Assembly (NCBI GenBank): GCA_963746465.1
Contig: CAVVAY010000005.1
Location: 124,001 to 188,000, forward strand
Origin: CAVVAY01 sp963746465
GTDB lineage: Bacteria; Actinomycetota; Actinomycetes; JACCUZ01
Reading direction: 5' to 3'
DNA length: 64,000 nucleotides
Shown: positions 44,746 through 53,783 of the stretch, in pieces
Layout of the letters: each line of letters opens with the position of its first letter
How positions within the stretch are numbered: position 1 is the stretch's first letter
Made by a program: the position numbers and the translations under genes
The notes under the pieces: model-generated
Databases searched by the model: none
Told to the model about the DNA's origin: nothing
What the model saw: the letters and a program-made list of their open reading frames with translations, nothing else

Positions 44746-45524
44746 CCGGTCTCGCGCTCCTGCTCGCCTGTGCGGCGCTGCTCGTCGCGGCGACCGCCCG
44801 CCAGCGGCGCCCGCCGTGGGGGCGGACCGCCTGCGGCCTCGCCGGCCTGGCGGCACTCGGCGTCGCGTTCGGCGGCGGCCTGGAGGAGCGCTCGGCACAG
44901 CTGCTGAGCGCGCACATGCTCCAGCACGGGCTCGTCGCGGTCGTGGCGGCGCCGCTGCTCGTGGCCGCCGCGCCGGTGAGCCTCGCGTTGGGCGCGCTGC
45001 CGCACCTGCGCGCCCGCAGCCTGGCGCGGCTGTTGCGGCGCCCGTGGATGCGCGCGCTCGCGCATCCGGCCACGGGCCTGGCGATCTTCGTCGCGGTGCT
45101 CGCGGTGGTCCACGTCCCCGCGGTGTACGAGGCGGCGCTCGCGCACCCGGTCCTGCACGGCGCCGAGCACGCCGCGCTGCTGTGGTCGGCGATCGCGCTG
45201 TGGGCGCCGCTGGTGGGCGCCGACCCCCTGCCGCACCGAGCGGGGGCCGTCGCGCGCGTCGGCGTCCTCGTCGGCGCCATGACGGCGATGGGCGCCCTCG
45301 GCGCGCTGCTCGCCGCCGCGCGCGACGTCGTCTACCCGTCGTACGTCGCGCCGGCCGCCGCGCTCGGCCGCGACCCGCTCGCCGACCAGGCGCTCGCCGG
45401 CGGCGTCATGTGGATCGGCGGCATGGTCGTCGTGCTGCCGGCGCTGCTCGCGCTCGCCTGGTCGGCGCTCGCGCGCGAGGAGCGCCGCCAGCGTGCGCGC
45501 GAGCTGACCGGAGGCGGGCGGTGA
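44742..45524 (+). CDS. ctaG: CtaG (caa3-type) cytochrome c oxidase assembly factor
   Basis: The 260-residue protein has seven predicted helices and family motifs SAHMLQHGLVAVVAAPLLV, HPATGLAIFV, HGAEHAALLW and DQALAGGVMWI, with conserved His residues in helices 2, 4 and 6. These belong to the Bacillus-type CtaG required for CuB insertion, unrelated to the Cox11-type. It overlaps the preceding and following genes by 4 nt. Confidence 0.9.
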   Translation: MTGLALLLACAALLVAATARQRRPPWGRTACGLAGLAALGVAFGGGLEERSAQLLSAHMLQHGLVAVVAAPLLVAAAPVSLALGALPHLRARSLARLLRRPWMRALAHPATGLAIFVAVLAVVHVPAVYEAALAHPVLHGAEHAALLWSAIALWAPLVGADPLPHRAGAVARVGVLVGAMTAMGALGALLAAARDVVYPSYVAPAAALGRDPLADQALAGGVMWIGGMVVVLPALLALAWSALAREERRQRARELTGGGR

Positions 45525-46267
45525 GGCGCCGGGGGATGGTGATCGCGGCGGCGCTCTGCGCGGCGGCGTGCGGGTTGCCGGCGCCCGCCGGCGCCCAGAA
45601 CCCGCAGACCGACGAGGGCGCGGGCGCCGCGGACGGCCGCGCGCTGTTCGCCGACGGCTGCGTCTCCTGTCACGGCCCGGACGCCCGCGGCGTCCCCGAG
45701 CGCGGTCCGTCGCTGCGCGGCGTCGGCGCCGCCGCCCTGGACTTCTACCTGTCGACCGGGCGGATGCCGCTGTCGGAGCCCGACATCGAGCCGCCCCGCA
45801 CCGAGCCCGTCCACGGGGCGTCCCAGCGCCGCGCGCTGATCGCCTACGTCACGGGGCTGCAGCCCGGCGGCGACCCCATCCCGCAGGTCCATCCCGAGCG
45901 CGGCGACCTCGCGCGCGGGCGGCGCCTGTTCGCCGATGCCTGCTCGGGCTGTCATCAGATCGCGGGCAAGGGCGGCGTCGACCCCGAGATCGTCGCTCCC
46001 GCGCTCGACGATGCGACGCCCGTCCAGATCGCCGAGGCGATCCGCGTCGGGCCCTACCTCATGCCGCGCTTCGACGAGCGCCGCCTGGATGACCGCGACG
46101 TCGACGCGATCGCCCGCTTCGTCACGCAGACCGCGCGCCACCCCGACAACCGCGGCGGCTGGGCGATCGGCAACGTCGGGCCGATCCCCGAGGGACTCGT
46201 CGCGTGGCTGCTGGCGGGCGGCGTGCTGCTGCTCGTCGCGCGCGTGATCGGGGAGCGGTCGCGATGA
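45521..46267 (+). CDS. qcrC: Diheme cytochrome c of bcc complex (QcrC-like)
   Basis: The 248-residue protein has a signal sequence (CGLPAPAGAQ end), two c-type haem sites (GCVSCHG near residue 46 and ACSGCHQ near 145) and a C-terminal membrane helix. This is the layout of actinobacterial QcrC, which passes electrons directly to the oxidase. The Met ligands are likely in GRMPLSEPD and YLMPRFDE. The GTG overlaps CtaG by 4 nt. Confidence 0.9.
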   Translation: MRRRGMVIAAALCAAACGLPAPAGAQNPQTDEGAGAADGRALFADGCVSCHGPDARGVPERGPSLRGVGAAALDFYLSTGRMPLSEPDIEPPRTEPVHGASQRRALIAYVTGLQPGGDPIPQVHPERGDLARGRRLFADACSGCHQIAGKGGVDPEIVAPALDDATPVQIAEAIRVGPYLMPRFDERRLDDRDVDAIARFVTQTARHPDNRGGWAIGNVGPIPEGLVAWLLAGGVLLLVARVIGERSR

Positions 46268-47253
46268 AGCGCCTGCTGTGGCGCCTGTTCGAGCTGCTGG
46301 GGTTCGTGCGCGGGGTCGTGCGCGCCGCGCGCGTGGACCCCGTCGAGGAGACCGAGGAGGACGACGTCGACCCGCGCCGGCGCGAGGCGCCGTCCTCGCG
46401 CGGAGCCGAGCTCGCCGTCGTCGCGCTGCTCGTGCTCGCCGCCGTCGGCTTCGCGGCGTTTGCGCTGCTCATCGCCGTCGATGCCGACCCGCGCCTGCTC
46501 GGCGCGACGCTCGGAGCCGGCCTGGCGGCGCTGTCGGCGGGGCTGATCGTCGCGGGGCTGCGCGTCGTGCCGCAGGAGGTCGCCGTCGAGGAGCGTCCGC
46601 CGTGGGGCGACCCCCAGGCGCGCGCCGAGGCGGCCGAACACGTGGCGAGCGCCGCCGACGGCGTCTCGCGGCGCAGGCTCATCGTCGCCGCGGCGGGCGC
46701 CGCCGGGACCGGACTCGCGGCGGCGGCGGTGCTGCCGATCACCGCGCTGGGTCCCGGCTCCCGCGAGCTCAACGACTCGCCATGGCGCGCGGGCGTCGTG
46801 CTCGTCGACGAGGACGGGCGGGCGGTCGGTGCCGACGAGCTGCCCATCGGGAGCTTCGTCACGGCGTTCCCCGAGGGCGCCGACCGGCGCGAGCTCGGCT
46901 CGCCGGTGATCGTCGTGCGCGTGGACCCGCTGACGCTCGAGCTGCCGCCCGAGCGCCGCGCCTGGGCGCCCGAGGGCCTGCTCGCGTTCTCGAAGATCTG
47001 CACGCACGCCGGCTGCGCCGTCTCGCTGTTTCGCCATCCGCTCAACGAGGACACGTCGAGCCCGCCGGCACTCGTGTGCCCGTGCCACTACTCGACCTTC
47101 GACGTGCGCCGCGCGGCAACGGTGACCCTCGGACCGGCCGGCCGGCCGCTCCCGCAGCTGCCGTTGCGCCTCGACGCCGGCCGGCGCCTCGTCGCGGGCG
47201 GGCCGCTGTCGGGCTCCGTCGGGCCCGCATGGTGGGGGACCGATCGCGCGTGA
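46264..47253 (+). CDS. qcrA: Rieske iron-sulfur subunit (QcrA)
   Basis: The 329-residue protein has three membrane segments, a feature of actinobacterial QcrA: two at about 50-100 and one at about 137-160. A Rieske domain follows, with CTHAGCAV and CPCHYSTFD binding [2Fe-2S]. The insertion between these motifs (RHPLNEDTSSPPAL) is typical. It overlaps its neighbours by 4 nt. Confidence 0.92.
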   Translation: MKRLLWRLFELLGFVRGVVRAARVDPVEETEEDDVDPRRREAPSSRGAELAVVALLVLAAVGFAAFALLIAVDADPRLLGATLGAGLAALSAGLIVAGLRVVPQEVAVEERPPWGDPQARAEAAEHVASAADGVSRRRLIVAAAGAAGTGLAAAAVLPITALGPGSRELNDSPWRAGVVLVDEDGRAVGADELPIGSFVTAFPEGADRRELGSPVIVVRVDPLTLELPPERRAWAPEGLLAFSKICTHAGCAVSLFRHPLNEDTSSPPALVCPCHYSTFDVRRAATVTLGPAGRPLPQLPLRLDAGRRLVAGGPLSGSVGPAWWGTDRA

Positions 47254-48647
47254 GCCCGCCCCCGGATCCGGTCGCCTTCGTCGACGAGCGCCTCGGCGCC
47301 GCGCGGCCGCTGCGCAAGGCGCTGCGCTACGTCTTTCCCGAGCACTGGTCCTTTCTGCTCGGCGAGATGGCGCTGTACGCGTTCGTCGTGCTCGTGGCGA
47401 CCGGCGTCTTCCTCGCGCTGTTCTTCGAGCCGAGCACCGCGCCCATGACCTGGCACGGGCCCTACGCCCCGCTGGACGGCGCGCAGGTCAGCCGCGCCTA
47501 CGGCTCCGCGCTGGACCTGTCGCTCACCGTGCCCGGTGGGCTGCTCATGCGCCAGACGCACCACTGGGCCGCGCTCGTGTTCGTCGTCGCGATCACGCTG
47601 CACCTGCTGCGCGTCGTCTTCACGGGCGCCTTCCGCAGGCCGCGCGAGCTGACGTATCTCGTCGGCGTGACGCTGCTGACGCTCGCCGTGCTGGAGGGCT
47701 ACGCCGGCTACTCCCTGCTCGACGACCTGATCTCGGGGATGGGCCTCGCGATCGGCTATTCGGCTGCGCTGTCGATCCCGGGCATCGGCGGCGCGCTGGG
47801 CACGTTGCTCTGGGACGGGCCGTTCCCGGGCGGCCCGGCCTTCGAGTCGCGCCTGTTCATCCTCCACGTCTTCGTGCTGCCGGCGGCGATCGCGACGCTT
47901 CTCGGCCTGCACCTGTGGCTCGTCGTGCGCACGCGCCACGCGCAGTTCCGCGGCCCCGGCCGGCGCGAGGACAACGTCGTCGGCGCGCCGCTGTGGCCGG
48001 CCTACGCCCTGCGCTCGCTGGGCTGGATGTTCGCCGTCGCGGCCGTGCTCGTGCTGCTCGGCGGGCTCGTGCAGATCAACCCCGTCTGGCAGTGGGGCCC
48101 CTACGAGCCGTGGGTCGGCGAGAACGGCGCGCAACCCGACTGGTACCTCGGCTGGCTCATCGGCGCGCTGCGCCTCATGCCCAATTGGGAGCCGGCGATC
48201 GCAGGGCGCACGATCGTTCCCAACCCGTTCTTCGGCGGGGTGGCGTTCCCGGGGCTCCTGTTCGGGTTCCTCTACCTTCTGCCGGCGATCGACCGCCTGT
48301 TGTTCACGCGCGACCGCGCCGAGCACCACCTGCTCGACCGCGCGCGCGACGACCCGCGGCGCACCGCGCTGCTGGCGGCAGTGCTCGTCTTCGTCGTGCT
48401 CGTGTTCTTCTTCGGCTCGGCCGACCGCGTGTTCCTGTCGCTGTCGATCCCCTACGACCTGCAGCTCTGGCTCGCCCGCGGCCTGGTGGTGCTCGCGCCG
48501 CCGCTGGCCTACCTCCTGACGCGGCGCTGGTGCCTGGCGCTGCGCCGCGGCGACGAGCATCCGCTGCGCGCGGTCGACGCCGCGCTCGTGGCGGCGCCGC
48601 GAACCGCCGAGGAAACGGCGCTTGGGGACGGCTCGCAGCGGGGATGA
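47250..48647 (+). CDS. qcrB: Cytochrome b subunit (QcrB)
   Basis: The 465-residue protein has the full cytochrome b layout. Haem-ligand histidines lie in QTHHWAALVF and ITLHLLRVVF (helix B) and in RLFILHVFVLP and LLGLHLWLVV (helix D). The Qo-site PEW-like region appears as QPDWYLGWLIGALRL. A basic C-terminal tail is present. The GTG overlaps qcrA by 4 nt, and its own stop overlaps the formate dehydrogenase start. Confidence 0.93.
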   Translation: MSPPPDPVAFVDERLGAARPLRKALRYVFPEHWSFLLGEMALYAFVVLVATGVFLALFFEPSTAPMTWHGPYAPLDGAQVSRAYGSALDLSLTVPGGLLMRQTHHWAALVFVVAITLHLLRVVFTGAFRRPRELTYLVGVTLLTLAVLEGYAGYSLLDDLISGMGLAIGYSAALSIPGIGGALGTLLWDGPFPGGPAFESRLFILHVFVLPAAIATLLGLHLWLVVRTRHAQFRGPGRREDNVVGAPLWPAYALRSLGWMFAVAAVLVLLGGLVQINPVWQWGPYEPWVGENGAQPDWYLGWLIGALRLMPNWEPAIAGRTIVPNPFFGGVAFPGLLFGFLYLLPAIDRLLFTRDRAEHHLLDRARDDPRRTALLAAVLVFVVLVFFFGSADRVFLSLSIPYDLQLWLARGLVVLAPPLAYLLTRRWCLALRRGDEHPLRAVDAALVAAPRTAEETALGDGSQRG

Positions 48648-51600
48648 AGCGTCCCGTGCCCGCGCGCAGATCCGCACGCATCCCGCCGCTGCTGCGCCAG
48701 CTCCTGGGATCGTCGGACCGCCTCGCCCTCGGCCCCTCCGCGCAGTCCCCGCGCTCGCAGGAGCTCAGGCCGCGCACGAGCACGGCTGACCGCGTCGTCA
48801 AGTCCGTGTGCCCGTACTGCGCGGTCGGCTGCGGCCAGGACGTGTACGTCAAGGACGAGCGCGTCGTCCAGATCGAGGGCGACCCGGACTCACCGATCTC
48901 GCGCGGGCGCCTGTGCCCGCGGGGCTCCTCGTCGCTGTCGCTCGTCAACTCGCCCACGCGCCAGACGAAGGCGCTGTACCGCGCGCCCTACGCGACCGAC
49001 TGGGAGGAGATCGACCTCGAGCGCGCCGTCGACATGATCGCCGACCGCGTCGTCGAGACGCGCGAGCGCACGTGGCAGGAGCGCGACGAGGACGGCGGGC
49101 TGCTGCGGCGCACGCTGGGCTTCGCGCACCTCGGCGGGGCGACGCTCGACAACGAGGAGAACTACCTCATCAAGAAGTGCTTCTCGGCGCTCGGCGCGGT
49201 GGCGATCGAGAACCAGGCCCGCATATGACATTCCTCCACGGTCCCCGGTCTGGGGACCTCCTTCGGGCGCGGCGGCGCCACGAACTTCCAGCAGGACCTC
49301 GCCAACGCCGACTGCATCGTCATCGAGGGGTCGAACATGGCCGAGTGCCATCCGGTCGGCTTTCAGTGGGTGATGGAGGCGCGCGAGCGCGGCGCCCACG
49401 TCATCCACGTCGATCCGCGCTTCACGCGCTCCAGCGCGGTCGCGCACGACCACGTCCCGATCCGCGTCGGGACCGACATCGTCTTCCTCGGGGCGCTCAT
49501 CAACCACGTCCTGGCAGGCGGCCACGAGTTCCGCGAGTACGTCGAGGCCTACACGAACGCCGCGACGATCGTGGGCGAGGAGTTCCGCGACACCGAGGAT
49601 CTCGACGGCCTCTTCTCCGGCTGGGACGAGCAGTCCGGCAGCTACGACGTCTCGACCTGGCGCTATGAGAACTCCGAGGTGCCGCGAGACGCCGACCAGG
49701 GCGCGCAGCAGCCCGGCTCCGCGGGCTCGGGGGGCGTGCAGTCCCACGGCGCCCACGGCGCGAAGGTGAACGACAACACGCCCCCGACCGACCCGGCGCT
49801 CGAGCACCCGCGGTGCGTCTTTCAGATCCTCAAGCGCCACTACGCGCGCTATACGCCCGAGCTCGTGCAGCGCACCTGCGGCATCCCGCCCGAGCAGTTC
49901 GCGCGCGTCGCCGACGCGGTCGTGCGCAACTCCGGCCGCGAGCGCACGACGGCGTTCGTCTACTCCGTCGGCTGGACGCAGCACACGACCGGCGTGCAGC
50001 TCATCCGTGCCGCTTCGATCCTGCAGCTGCTGCTCGGCAACATCGGGCGCCCGGGGGGCGGCGTCATGGCCCTGCGCGGCCACGCCTCGATCCAGGGCTC
50101 GACCGACATCCCGACGCTCTACAACATCCTGCCCGGCTACCTGCCGATGCCCAAGGCCGGCAGCGACGCGACGCTCGACGAGTACTGCGACGCGAACACC
50201 CCGCCGGCGGGCTTCTGGGGCTACACCCGCGAGTACACCGTGAGCCTGCTGAAGGCCTGGTGGGGCGAGCACGCCACCGCCGACAACGACTTCTGCTTCG
50301 AGCGCATACCGCGCATCGGCGAGGACCACTCGACCTACCCGACGGTGATGGGCATGCGCGACGGCGATGTCGAGGGCTACTTCGTCATGGGCGAGAACCC
50401 GACGGTCGGATCGGCCAACGGCAGGGTCCAGCGGCTGGGGATGGCGAACCTCAAGTGGCTCGTCGTGCGCGACCTGCAGCTCATCGAGTCCGCGACGTTC
50501 TGGAAGGACGGCCCCGAGATCGAGACGGGCGAGCTGCGCACGGAGGACCTCGGCGTCGAGGTCTTCTTCCTCCCGGCCGCCACCCACACCGAGAAGGCGG
50601 GCACGTTCACGAACACCCAGCGCCTGCTGCAGTGGCGCCACAAGGCCGTCGAGCCGCCGGAGGACTGCCGCTCGGAGCTGCACTTCATGTACCACCTCGG
50701 CCGCCGCATCCGGGCGCGGCTCGCCGGGTCGCAGCTCGAGCGCGACCGCGCGATCCTCGACCTCACGTGGGACTACCCGACGGAGGGACCGACCGAGGAA
50801 CCGTCGGGAGAGGCGGTCCTCAAGGAGATCTCCGGCTTCACCGTGGCGGACGGCAGGGCGGTCGACGGCTACACGGCGCTGAAGGCCGACGGGTCGACGG
50901 CCTGCGGCTGCTGGATCTACTCCGGCTGCTACGGCGGCGATGAGAACCAGACGGCACGCCGCAAGCCGGGCTCGGAGCAGTCCTGGGTGGCGCCGGAGTG
51001 GGGCTGGGCGTGGCCGATGAACCGCCGCGTCCTCTACAACCGCGCGTCCGCCGACCCCGAGGGCCGCCCCTGGAGCGCGCGCAAGAAGCTCGTCTGGTGG
51101 GACGCCGAGGACGGGACGTGGACCGGCGACGACGTGCCCGACTTCAAGGCCGACATGCCGCCCGACCACGTGCCCGAGCAGGGCGCGACGGCCGAGGACG
51201 CGCTGCGCGGCGACGACCCGTTCATCATGCAGGCAGACGGCAAGGGCTGGCTCTACGCGCCCAGCGGCCTGCTGGACGGTCCCCTGCCGACGCACTACGA
51301 GCCGCACGAGTCACCCGTGCGCAACCCCGTCTACGCCACGCAGGCCAACCCCACGCGCGAGCTGCTCGAGCGCGACGACAACCGCTACAACCCGAGCGCC
51401 GGCGAGCCCGGCGCGGGCGTCTTCCCCTTCGAGCTCATGACCTACCGGATCGCCGAGCACCACACGGCCGGCGGCATGTCGCGCTTCCTTCCGCACCTCG
51501 CCGAGCTCGCGCCCGAGTTCTTCGTCGAGGTCTCGCCCGAGCTCGCGGCGCTGCGCGGCCTCGAGCACGCCGGCTGGGCCACGATCGTCACGATGCGCAC

Positions 51601-51886
51601 CGCGATCGAGGCGCGCGTGCTCGTGACGGAGCGCATCCCGCAGCGCACGATCGACGGGCGCGTCGTGCACACGGTCGGCCTGCCCTACCACTGGGGCCCC
51701 AACGGGATCGCCCGCGGTGACGCCGCCAACGACGTCATGGCGATCGTGCTCGACCGCAACACCCATATCTCGGAGTTCAAGGCGGCGACCTGCGACGTGC
51801 GCCCAGGCCGGCGCCCGCGCGGCCCCGCGCTGCTCGAGTTCGTCGCGGACTACCGGCGGCGCGCCGACGCGGGGGATGCGTCATGA
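48644..51886 (+). CDS. fdhA: Formate dehydrogenase catalytic subunit, selenocysteine-containing
   Basis: The 1080-residue molybdopterin oxidoreductase (FdnG type) oxidises formate to CO2. The [4Fe-4S] motif CPYCAVGCG is near residue 58, and the C-terminal molybdopterin dinucleotide-binding domain is at about 930-1070. The TGA at 49226-49228 (codon 195) lies in NQARI-U-HSSTV, the exact place of Sec in FdnG (ARVUHGPTV). Reading continues in frame with FGRGGATN and ECHPVGFQWVMEA. A SECIS hairpin follows the TGA. Reading TGA as stop would split it into two false genes. No Tat signal is seen at the N-terminus, so the subunit is probably cytoplasmic. It overlaps qcrB and fdhB by 4 nt. Confidence 0.95.
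49226..49258 (+). promoter_or_regulatory. Sec codon and bacterial SECIS hairpin
   Basis: TGA at 49226 is followed by a stem GGTCCCC (49240-49246) / GGGGACC (49252-49258) with loop GGTCT (49247-49251). Counting the T of TGA as 1, the loop occupies 22-26 and a U occupies 17. By my recollection these are the same positions as the GGUCU loop and the bulged U17 recognised by SelB in Escherichia coli fdhF. It lies inside the coding sequence, as bacterial SECIS elements do. Confidence 0.9.
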
Positions 51887-52752
51887 GCGCGTTTGAGCTG
51901 AGGACGACGAGCTACGGCCCCGAGGCGAAGCCGCGCAAGGGCTTCTTCACCGACACGTCGCTGTGCATCGGCTGCAAGGCCTGCGAGGTCGCCTGCAAGA
52001 CCTGGAATGACGTCCCCGAGGACGGCCTGCAGTTCAGCGGGATGTCGATCGACAACACGCGCAGCCTCGGCGCCGACACCTGGCGCCACGTGGCGTTCGT
52101 CGAGCAGCGCGTCGTGCTCGACGACCTCGTCGTGGAGGCGACGCTCCCGGTGCAGGTGCAGGTGCAGCACGATCCCGTCGAGGGGCTGCGCTGGCTCATG
52201 GCCTCCGACGTGTGCAAGCACTGCACGCACGCCGCCTGCCTGGAGGTCTGCCCGACCGGCGCGCTGTTTCGCACGGAGTTCGGGACGGTCGTCGTGCAGG
52301 AGGACGTCTGCAACGGCTGCGGCTACTGCGTCCCCGCCTGCCCGTTCGGCGTCCTCGACCAGCGCAAGGGCGACGGCCGCGTGTGGAAGTGCACGCTCTG
52401 CTACGACCGCCTGAAGGACGACCAGGAGCCGGCCTGCGCGAAGGCCTGCCCGACCGACTCGATCCAGTTCGGCGAGCTCGACGACCTGCGCGAGCACGCC
52501 GCGCGGCGGGTCGAGGAGCTGCACGCCCGCGGCGAGGCGTCGGCGCAGCTGTACCTCGCCGACGAGGACGACGGCATCGGCGGCGCCGGCGCGTTCTTTC
52601 TCCTGCTCGACGATCCCGAGGTCTACGGCCTCCCGCCGGACCCCGTCGACGCGACGCGCGACCTCGGCGAGACGTGGCTCGCGGCCGGCGCCGCGGCGGT
52701 CGCGATGCTCGCCACGGCCGCGGCGGGCATCGCGTGGGGGCGGCGGGGGTGA
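51883..52752 (+). CDS. fdhB: Formate dehydrogenase iron-sulfur subunit
   Basis: The 289-residue ferredoxin-type subunit carries four [4Fe-4S] motifs: CIGCKACEVAC, CKHCTHAACLEVC, CNGCGYCVPAC and CTLCYDRL with CAKAC. A C-terminal hydrophobic helix (about 264-284) could anchor it. It relays electrons from FdhA to the membrane subunit. Start and stop overlap the flanking genes by 4 nt. Confidence 0.94.
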   Translation: MSAFELRTTSYGPEAKPRKGFFTDTSLCIGCKACEVACKTWNDVPEDGLQFSGMSIDNTRSLGADTWRHVAFVEQRVVLDDLVVEATLPVQVQVQHDPVEGLRWLMASDVCKHCTHAACLEVCPTGALFRTEFGTVVVQEDVCNGCGYCVPACPFGVLDQRKGDGRVWKCTLCYDRLKDDQEPACAKACPTDSIQFGELDDLREHAARRVEELHARGEASAQLYLADEDDGIGGAGAFFLLLDDPEVYGLPPDPVDATRDLGETWLAAGAAAVAMLATAAAGIAWGRRG

Positions 52753-53738
52753 GCTCGCAGGGAGCACGGACCCCGGCCGGGGCGCGCCGGCGCGGCGGCG
52801 GTCGCGGGGCCGAGATGGTCCCGCCGGCGCAGCCGCGCAGCTACTACGGGATGCCGGTGATCGCCACGCCGGTCTGGAAGCCCGAGATTCCGTGGTACTT
52901 CTTCGTCGGCGGCATGGCGGGCGCCGCGGCGCCGCTGGCGGCCGGCGCGCGGCTGACCGGAAACGAGGCGCTCGGGCGCCGCGCGGCGGCGGTCGCCCTG
53001 GCCGGCTCGGCGATCTCGCCGGTGCTGCTGATCGCCGACCTCGGGCGCCCGGAGCGCTTCCTGAACATGCTCCGCGTCTTCAAGCCGTCCTCGCCGATGA
53101 GCGTCGGGTCCTGGGTCCTCGTGGGGTTCGGCGCGACGAGCAGCCTTGCCGCCGGCTGGCAGCTGCTGGACGTCGTGCCGCGCGCCGTCGGCGAGCCCGC
53201 CGGGGTCGCGGCCGCGCTGCTGGGCCCGGTGCTGTCGACCTACACCGCCGTGCTGATCGCCACCACGGCGGTCCCGGCCTGGCATGCGGCGCGCCGCGAG
53301 CTGCCGTTCGTGTTCGCCGGTTCGTCGCTCGCGTCGGCAGGCGGCGTCTGCATGGCGCTGACCGGCTCGCGCGACGCCGTGCCCGCACGCGCGATGGCGA
53401 TTGCGGGCGCGGTCCTCGAACTGGCCGCCGACGAGACGATGCAGCGGCGCCTGGACCCGGTCGTGCGCGCGTCCTACGAGTCGGGCGCGCCGCACACGCT
53501 GCGGCTCGCGGCCCGCGCCTGCGTCGCGGGCGGCGCGTGCCTGGCGGCGCTCGCAGGACGCTCGCGGCCGGCGGCGATCGCGGGCGGCGGCGCGCTGGCC
53601 GCGGGCGCGGCGCTGACGCGCTGGTCGATCTTCAAGGCGGGCGTCGCGTCGTCGCGCGATCCGGAGCAGACCGTGGCGCCGCAGCGCGCGCGGCGACCTG
53701 CGACCAATGGCGGATTGACGCAGCCCACCGAAAAGTAG
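52749..53738 (+). CDS. NrfD/PsrC-type membrane subunit
   Basis: The 329-residue protein has about eight membrane segments and the NrfD/PsrC pattern (YYGMPVIATPVWKPEIPWYFFVGG, DLGRPERFLNMLRVFKPSSPMS). It would pass electrons to quinone without haem, replacing the cytochrome b subunit FdnI. The GTG overlaps fdhB by 4 nt. It is the last gene of the respiratory chain operon. Confidence 0.9.
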   Translation: MSSQGARTPAGARRRGGGRGAEMVPPAQPRSYYGMPVIATPVWKPEIPWYFFVGGMAGAAAPLAAGARLTGNEALGRRAAAVALAGSAISPVLLIADLGRPERFLNMLRVFKPSSPMSVGSWVLVGFGATSSLAAGWQLLDVVPRAVGEPAGVAAALLGPVLSTYTAVLIATTAVPAWHAARRELPFVFAGSSLASAGGVCMALTGSRDAVPARAMAIAGAVLELAADETMQRRLDPVVRASYESGAPHTLRLAARACVAGGACLAALAGRSRPAAIAGGGALAAGAALTRWSIFKAGVASSRDPEQTVAPQRARRPATNGGLTQPTEK

Positions 53739-53783
53739 GAAGGTGTTCGTGCTCAAGAGACGTCCGAATACGAAAGGCTCGTC

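Noticed and set aside
44816..45520. Long upstream extension of the cytochrome c frame
   Set aside because: This part is out of frame with CtaG, is Arg-rich, and the signal peptide begins at 45521.
49337..51886. Separate gene starting at ATG 49337, with a short upstream gene ending at 49228
   Set aside because: The join at TGA restores the FdnG family sequence without a gap and is followed by a SECIS hairpin, so this is one selenoprotein gene.
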